This document shows, in pieces, positions 58,374 through 64,000 of a stretch of 64,000 nucleotides of DNA. The position numbers and the translations under genes were made by a program. The stretch comes from Diorhabda sublineata. Its lineage: Eukaryota > Arthropoda > Insecta > Coleoptera > Chrysomelidae. The number at the start of each line of letters is the position of its first letter. Position 1 is the stretch's first letter. The notes beneath the pieces were generated by a model that saw nothing but the letters and a program-made list of their open reading frames with translations, was not told the origin of the DNA and ran no database searches. The DNA is taken from the NCBI RefSeq assembly GCF_026230105.1, contig NC_079480.1, positions 29,120,488 to 29,184,487 of the forward strand. The letters run 5' to 3'.

Positions 58374-59599
58374 TTGATTCCAGAATTCAATTTTCATTTA
58401 ACAATAATTAATTTGGATATAAAATTTTATAAGTGACACATTCATTCATAATAAATACTACATATGAATAAAACACATCTATTTTTTAAGTCGCTGTCAC
58501 AGTTTCTTTCTATTTGTTGACCACAAAATTACAACTTTCAAAAATTATTGTCAAGTAATGATTCAAGAAGTTATTTGAGTTAGTCTTTCAAAGATTCGCC
58601 CAATCAGATTATGAAATATGGTATAAAAATAAATTTTCCAGTGCTCAAATAAAAATATTTTGATTGTTCATCAATCATTTTTCCCAATATATGAATTTTA
58701 TGTCTTATAAAAAATATTCGATTATACCAAACGCCCAAGTGAAAAATATTCAACGCCTATGTCTTCATTCTTGAGTGTTTCAAGACTCATGAACCATACA
58801 TACACTGGTTGAGGACAACCGGACCAATGAAGTCAAGGATCTGTAATCCGGTATCAGGATTTTCTCGTCTGTATTCCGAAGATTACGGCCATGCGATGGC
58901 GAAAACACCAACGTCGTTGTTTCTTATAAAGCTGCCAAATAAATGGGCGAATGTAAATATAATACTCCATTCAGTTTTATGAAGGAATTTGGATATATAG
59001 ACAGAAAAAAAACTTACGAATTAGGATGTCGTTAAACATAAATTAAATATGATACCATTTGTTTTGTGGAACCTGATGTAAGCAATAAATAGATGAATTT
59101 TAATGAAAAATTTTATTGCTAGCCTCTAACATTGTTTTTTTATAGCATTATCTATAGAACATTCTCGGGAGATGTCAAATTGCACGACCTTGGAGGCCAA
59201 TTGAGAGACAATTTAGCATGAAGACCAGGATCATTGGTAGCTTCACCCCATATCTGTAGAAGTTTAGAGTCTTTCCTATTATGAAGAGATTAAAAGTTAT
59301 GAGTTATTAGGGTAGTCAGTAATGTGGGTTGGAAATAAATCTGAATGATTTTGGCTTATTTTATACTAACAACGAAATATGAATAATTTTAATATTGTTT
59401 AAAAATTTGTACTCATATCAAGAGTAAATATGGATTGTAAATAAAGCACGCTCTTCTGAATTATAATTAAATTAAAAAATATATATAAAAAGTCTGACAT
59501 TAATTTCATGACAAAGAACTTTTAAGGCAACTAGTATTGAAAATAATTCAACAAAAAATTTGTATTAAAATTAGTACTTGAAATATATAATTATTATAA
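58374..59599. other. AT-rich DNA with one GC-richer patch
   Basis: At 58800-58925 the minus strand reads TGLQILDFIGPVVLNQC, faintly like the DFIGPL block of LTR-retrotransposon integrases, but no flanking motif supports this. Nothing else recognised. Confidence 0.3.
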
Positions 59600-60360
59600 T
59601 ATTATCTTAATATAATGCTGAACGTTCATCAATCAGACTCGGAGGAAGAAAGATTATTGTTGTTAATAATAATGGGTTCTACTAAATCATTACAAATATT
59701 GTGATGACGCACAATGTCTTCTAGTTGCTTGGACGTAGGGTTTATCAAGCCTGAAAAACATCTGCATTCATAAAAAAAGTACTCAAAAATACTCTGGTTG
59801 TGTTGAATCACTATTGTTCTTCATAATATCAATAAATAGCTATGATTTTCGTGACAGTTCGGCTTCTGGTAGGCTCCTTTCAAGTCTCCAACAGTAACCT
59901 TCTAGCATTCCTGGACTTTTTTCTCTTGATAGCGCTTTTCTATTAAGCAAATGTCCTGATGAAATCTTTCGCCTTGTTCGTCACTCATAGCACCCAAATT
60001 CTCGGAGAAGAAATGAATATTAGAGTACAGGATATTTATTTTTAGACATATTACATCCCGAATATTTGTATGAAATTGATTAAGTCTTTCTAATTTTTTG
60101 CTTTATAGGTTTCCTAAGAAATTTTAGACAACATTTTCAGGCGACTTTTCCTAAATTATTCAGCTTTCCTCCAAAGTTTCTTTCCTTTATTAGTTCCCTT
60201 ATTTGTGGACTAATAAATATTCCCTGTTTAATTTTTGCCTTGCTGGGCTTGGGAAATTTCTCTTTTATGTCTAAGAATGTATATTTGGGTATAGCTTTTA
60301 CAAAATTTATATCTAACGATATGCCTCTGCTTATAAAGAGGTTAGTCATAATTTCGGCAA
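59600..60360 (-). pseudogene. Decayed copy of a repeated arthropod protein family (NLGAMSDEQGERFHQD)
   Basis: Minus-strand blocks run in order: GIFISPQIRELIKERNFG, then after frame changes SGCNMS and FSENLGAMSDEQGERFHQD, IEKRYQEK, LEGYCWRLERSLPEAELS. From memory this sequence (S-QIR-L, MGCNMSLK-HFL-SHLDFFPENLGA-SDEHGERFHQDI, EKRYQGKW, DYCW-L) recurs as uncharacterised proteins in many arthropod genomes and behaves like part of a mobile element. Its function is unknown. At least three frameshifts and stops break it here. Frames at 60137-60349 and 59629-59811 are surviving pieces. Confidence 0.6.
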
Positions 60361-60554
60361 ATCTCAGGTGATATAACAGCTATTGACGAAAAGACAAAAT
60401 ATGTGAACTTGAAATGCAAGCGATCGTGATTGAAGTGTGATGTAGTGATGCAATATAATGTAAAGCTGGGATGTACGGCTCGTAGATTGATGCTACACAT
60501 CTGGTAGTATTAGAAGGACGAAATTACATGTGAATTTTATAACCTGGTGGATTT
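60361..60554. other. Spacer, no gene seen
   Basis: No motif recognised; may include decayed mariner sequence upstream of the catalytic end that follows. Confidence 0.35.
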
Positions 60555-60900
60555 GGTACTATACTGTCAAGAATTGACCAGTCACAAGCGCACATTTGAA
60601 AAAAAAACGAGGGTAGAACAACCATTGTGTTTGCCTACAGCAAGGTCTCTCATAAGGACTGAATTTGGGAAATTTCAATGCATCCACCATATAGCCCGGA
60701 TTATGTATTATCTGACTTGCTCTTCGCAAAATTTTTTTGGTGGAAACAAATTGGTCAACAAAGGAGACGACCTTGAATATCATGTCGTTGATTTTTGCCA
60801 CTAAACCACAGAAATTCTACACAACATCAGTTAAATATATTCATGAATGTTCTCATATTCATGATAAGATGAAATACTATCAACCGAAAAACGACCAAAA
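60555..60900 (+). mobile_element. Mariner C-terminal fragment (HPPYSPD lineage)
   Basis: The plus strand reads RRTTIVFAYSKVSHKD in place of the -GVVFHHDNARPHV block, then IWEISMHPPYSPDYVLSDLL and, after a frame change, FATKPQKFYTTSV, equivalent to FAEKP-KFY--GI in mariner transposases. The catalytic-acid region is damaged (HDNARPH lost; PSDYHLF changed to LSDLLF). It belongs with the lineage at 24.8-25.1 kb rather than the DFFLFP one. Frames on the opposite strand are shadows. Confidence 0.75.
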
Positions 60901-62694
60901 ACTCATAAAATACCAAAAGCACGCAGTAAAACTCCCCGTCCATATTTATAGTTGTACATTGGCTTTGTTTGAAAGAATATTGTCTATAATTTACCATAAC
61001 AAATCCCTAAATTCACCCAATATGGTGTTTGCCCTAGGAATTGACATTTCCATTTTTGAGTAGTCCCTTTTTATAAATGTGTTGGGGGAGTAAAAACCCA
61101 TTCGATACAGACTCCTTTTGACGTGTAGTGGACCTGGGAGTGGCTAGTCCTTGCCAACCCACCCTCGACGTGTATAAAAAGAGTGGCCCACTGGACCTTA
61201 TTATTCCACCCTATTTTATTTTATGGTATGAATAAGAAACACATGTGGGGTTTTATGTAACACGCTGATATGGTGGATCGTGATTCACTGTTTTATTAAA
61301 ATTTTCAATTAGAGCTTATGGATTTTTTCGCAGTAATGTGTTATTTTTTAACAGAAAAAAATGAGCTAATTGTTAATATTGAAGAATGAAATATTTCTAT
61401 GAAGTTATTTACTTGCAGAAAAGAAAATTAGAACTCTCACATAAGCAAACAAAAATAATTTGCAGTAGATGTTACAATTATTGTTATTCATTCATCGTAT
61501 AAAATTTCATCTTTAGCATTTTATTTTATAGTGTTATACGTTCTGAATTACCAGACTTATACGGACTTAGAGATCGTGCATATTATTAGATCTGCTGCTC
61601 TAGACTTCAGATGAGAGTCTGATAAGCTAAGATCTGGTGATTAAGCAGACCATACTCCTTCTGATTCACATATTTGTAAAACCTGGTGTGAGGAAATGAT
61701 ATCACATATTCTGTGAAAAAAATTTTTGACAAATTTTCGAATGTACAATACGTAAATGATTTATACTTAGTCTTGCGCAAAATCTAGATACTAATCTATC
61801 AAATTGGCACAAACTACTCTTCCTCAGATTCCTCAAAAGTCTTCAATTTTCTTCGGTTCTGTCAATATTTTTCATTGCTCCAATATAGTATCATCTACTT
61901 ATTTCTACCTTATAATTGATTTTTGTGCAGTGGTCTAAAATTATTTATATGAAAAATCTAACAGGTCAATTTCATTCACTTCATTTTACTTCTATGTTGA
62001 ATGATTATGGAAGTTGTTATCTTTTTTCGTTCATATACAGCACCAAGCTCCAACGCTTATGAATGATATTTTGAGTTTTTGTGTAATTCAACGTAATAGA
62101 GAAAATAGAGAAGGTTACATTACATGTTTTCTTCTTATACAGTTATATTTATTCTTGATAGCCAGTTTTTTCTAACTCACTATTCGTTTTTGGCACGACT
62201 TTTCCAGATAAAGGAACCAAAGATTTTTAGTAGTCATTCTGTTGACCCAATAACAACTGCTCCATTTCTAAATATATATAAAGTCACCAATTATGCTGGT
62301 TGAATTGAATCTTAGCTGATGTCTGATGTTATTGTGTTTTCTTTTGTGGCTAATGATTTTTTCTTTTTATTTTTTGAAAAGGTCATATATTTCTTTGAAA
62401 TATTATTAAATTATTTGTTTAGGTATTATTTTTAATACGTTTTGAATATGAAATGTTTTTCCTTAAAAGACTTTTGTAGGCTACACACTCAAATATTTCC
62501 AAGATAATGTATTGACAGTCCTAAATAGATAGATTTAATAATTTTTTTTTAATTTCCTAGTCTAGAATTATACTGACTTTTTTTTGCTAAGTATTTATTG
62601 AAAAGATTGCATTCTAAAAAAAAACTGAATAGAAAATGTTTATCAAAAAAAAACTATAAAAATTTACCAAATGTAATGATTTTCCAATAAAATA
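60901..62694. other. Mostly AT-rich DNA, no gene seen
   Basis: The stretch 61090-61220 is GC-richer and contains GTATAAAAAG at about 61170, but no transcript evidence can be read. The remainder has no motif. Confidence 0.35.
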
Positions 62695-62757
62695 TAGGGT
62701 GTTCCATTTAAAATTCCAAAATTGATATCGATACTGAAAAATTGGGACACCCTGTAT
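62695..62757. mobile_element. Minimal palindromic element of about 63 bp
   Basis: Ends TATAGGGTGTTCCATTTAAA and, on the minus strand, TATACAGGGTGTCCCAATTT are imperfect inverted repeats with only about 20 bp between them. The TACAGGGTGTCCC end is a familiar type in insect DNA transposons. Flanking TA/AT bases are compatible with a TA duplication. Confidence 0.65.
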
Positions 62758-62810
62758 AATCAGAAAGTCAATAATGTAGAAATTCCTTCAAATACAAAGA
62801 ACTTTTGTGA

Positions 62811-63011
62811 TTAAAGTTCTTTGATAACTCTTACAGGTTTTGAGAAAAGTACATGGGTCTCCTTATGTTTGACACCATGCCAACACACCATAAAATCTTC
62901 ACAGTGCAATTCCAACAAAGAATCAGAAGCGATACTTAGAATTTCTCTAAAATGATTTCTCACCAATATTATGTGATATTCCTCTAAACAATCGCAGAGC
63001 ATGTGGTTCAT
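62811..63011 (-). CDS. Small unidentified open frame
   Basis: Sixty-six codons from ATG: MNHMLCDCLEEYHIILVRNH, then ILSIASDSLLELHCEDFMVC and WHGVKHKETHVLFSKPVRVI before the stop. The composition is not AT-driven (several C, H and E residues), so it may be a short exon or a remnant of a larger frame. The sequence upstream of the ATG is closed in this phase. No family recognised and no clear splice sites. Confidence 0.2.
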   Translation of the reverse strand: MNHMLCDCLEEYHIILVRNHFREILSIASDSLLELHCEDFMVCWHGVKHKETHVLFSKPVRVIKEL

Positions 63012-63342
63012 ACAAGAGGGAGCCCCTCCCCACTTTCTAAATGATGTAAAAAATCATCTTAATATTTTTCCTAATAGGTGTATGATTCGGGGAGTTTCAT
63101 TTGCATGAATTGAATATAATGGATTAATATTTTTGAAGGATAACTTGAGAGCTTTGCATATTGTGGGACATCGTGTAAACCGATAAATATGAGGAAATAA
63201 ATGATCGATACAAAAAATGTCCATTCTGACGCTATAATTAATAAATTATAATATATTATAGTTTCTTTTTTGTTTTTATTTGATAATTTTTAGGCTAACC
63301 AACTAAATTTTTCTACATTTAAATTTTTTTTTCTTATTTCAG

Positions 63343-63401
63343 ACGATGTTCGACAGTATGCAGTTGAATTAGATAATTTCGATTGTGTTTTGATACCTCC
63401 T
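63343..63401 (+). CDS. Internal exon of a host gene, 59 nt, unknown product
   Basis: The upstream tract AAATTTTTTTTTCTTATTTCAG is a strong acceptor and the downstream CCT/GTAAGT a strong donor. Of three frames only one is open: two bases finish a codon (AC, giving D if the preceding base is G), then DVRQYAVELDNFDCVLIPP, ending on a codon boundary. The residues are varied and polar, unlike AT-driven noise. The neighbouring exons should be on the plus strand, the next one probably beyond the window. I do not recognise the protein. A 59-nt length is at the short end for an internal exon. Confidence 0.5.
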
Positions 63402-64000
63402 GTAAGTATTGTCAATAAATAATTTAACAATTTATGATAATTTTATTTTCTTAAGGATTTCTCTTTATGGCGAACGGTTCCCTTAGCATTTACAATGATC
63501 TGAGAATCTATGTACCTACTAAATCATAAAATTTACCGAGTTAAACAAAAAGTACATTGTTGTTAAAAAAATGCTATTCTTAGATTGTACAGGTTGTTTC
63601 TGTGAAAGTTAAGGATTGTTAACCAATGGGCATGAGCCGCCCCTGGCCTTCAGACAGTAGTGTAAAATTATTTATTCCGTCAAACACACTACATAGTCAT
63701 CATAGAAACTATATTTAAATATAAGTTCTGATTTCGCGACTTAAAGATAAATGAGAAATTTTTTTGATGTCACAGCTTTATTTTCACGTCATCTACTCAC
63801 TTCCGAATTATTTGTATCAAGTCCCGGATCACCCTCTAGGTTCATTACAACATTATCATCTGCTAATTGCATCCTTCATTCTAATTGTAATGGAAAAAAT
63901 GTAGTTAATGGTAAATAGTATTTTTATTCACAATAAATATGTTACTATTGTCACGATTTTATTATTACTAGTACGAATCTGTCTTCGATAGGAGGGAGTC
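63402..64000. other. Probable intron
   Basis: Follows the donor at 63402. No further exon was recognised before the window ends. A GC-richer patch at 63620-63660 (GGGCATGAGCCGCCCCTGGCC) has no assigned meaning. Confidence 0.35.

Noticed and set aside
58800..58925. LTR-retrotransposon integrase block (LDFIGP)
   Set aside because: A single short match without any neighbouring integrase or reverse transcriptase motif.
61165..61185. TATAAAAAG as a possible core promoter
   Set aside because: TATA-like words are expected often in AT-rich DNA, and no start site or first exon follows.
1..64000. tRNA or rRNA genes
   Set aside because: No B-box-containing cloverleaf or conserved rRNA stretch was recognised by eye; an automated scan could still find degenerate ones.

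Overview
This window looks like AT-rich, intron-bearing animal DNA, most likely from an insect. No frame is long enough for a bacterial gene. The recognisable proteins are eukaryotic transposases, reverse transcriptases and a Helitron helicase. The few plausible host exons are short, have GT-AG borders, and two of the proposed introns are only 72-73 bp. A beetle is my guess from the mix of families, but nothing here proves it. No tRNA, rRNA, CRISPR array or prokaryotic operon was seen.

Layout. 1-7 kb: a shortened mariner (564-1429), a Penelope-type fold-back (4555-4900), a GC-richer block that could be regulatory (5000-5380), a PIF/Harbinger 5' end and a second mariner fragment. 9-16.5 kb: a Helitron helicase tail, a hAT transposase tail, a possible two-exon host gene (13.4-13.8 kb), a pogo/Tigger relic and an intact 220-bp hAT MITE with a perfect 8-bp duplication. 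16.8-26 kb: LINE relics, a Penelope element with GIY-YIG codons and a 92-bp tandem array, a good three-exon host gene end (23.7-24.2 kb), a mariner end and a LINE end. 28-38.5 kb: a long decayed LINE, two short host-like exons (30.9-31.1 kb), a LINE RNase H tail with an internal tandem duplication, and a young truncated LINE. 39.9-46.5 kb: a possible two-exon gene, a LINE joined to a mariner 3' end, and a long-inverted-repeat element. 48-51.3 kb: a DUF4817/DDE-type transposon that has itself been hit by a hAT MITE with a perfect 8-bp duplication. 52.2-58.4 kb: a recent A-B-A' duplication built on a mariner, with a second copy of B 4 kb away. 59.6-64 kb: a decayed gene of a repeated arthropod family, a mariner end, a tiny MITE and one clean 59-bp internal exon near the right edge.

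Most of the sequence is therefore a graveyard of class I and class II elements, with small exons of four or five possible host genes between them. The genes do not form a pathway that I can see. The strongest points for follow-up are the three-exon minus-strand gene end, the two micro-exon cases, the A-B-A' duplication and the candidate regulatory block. All identifications come from reading translated motifs by eye; no search was run.
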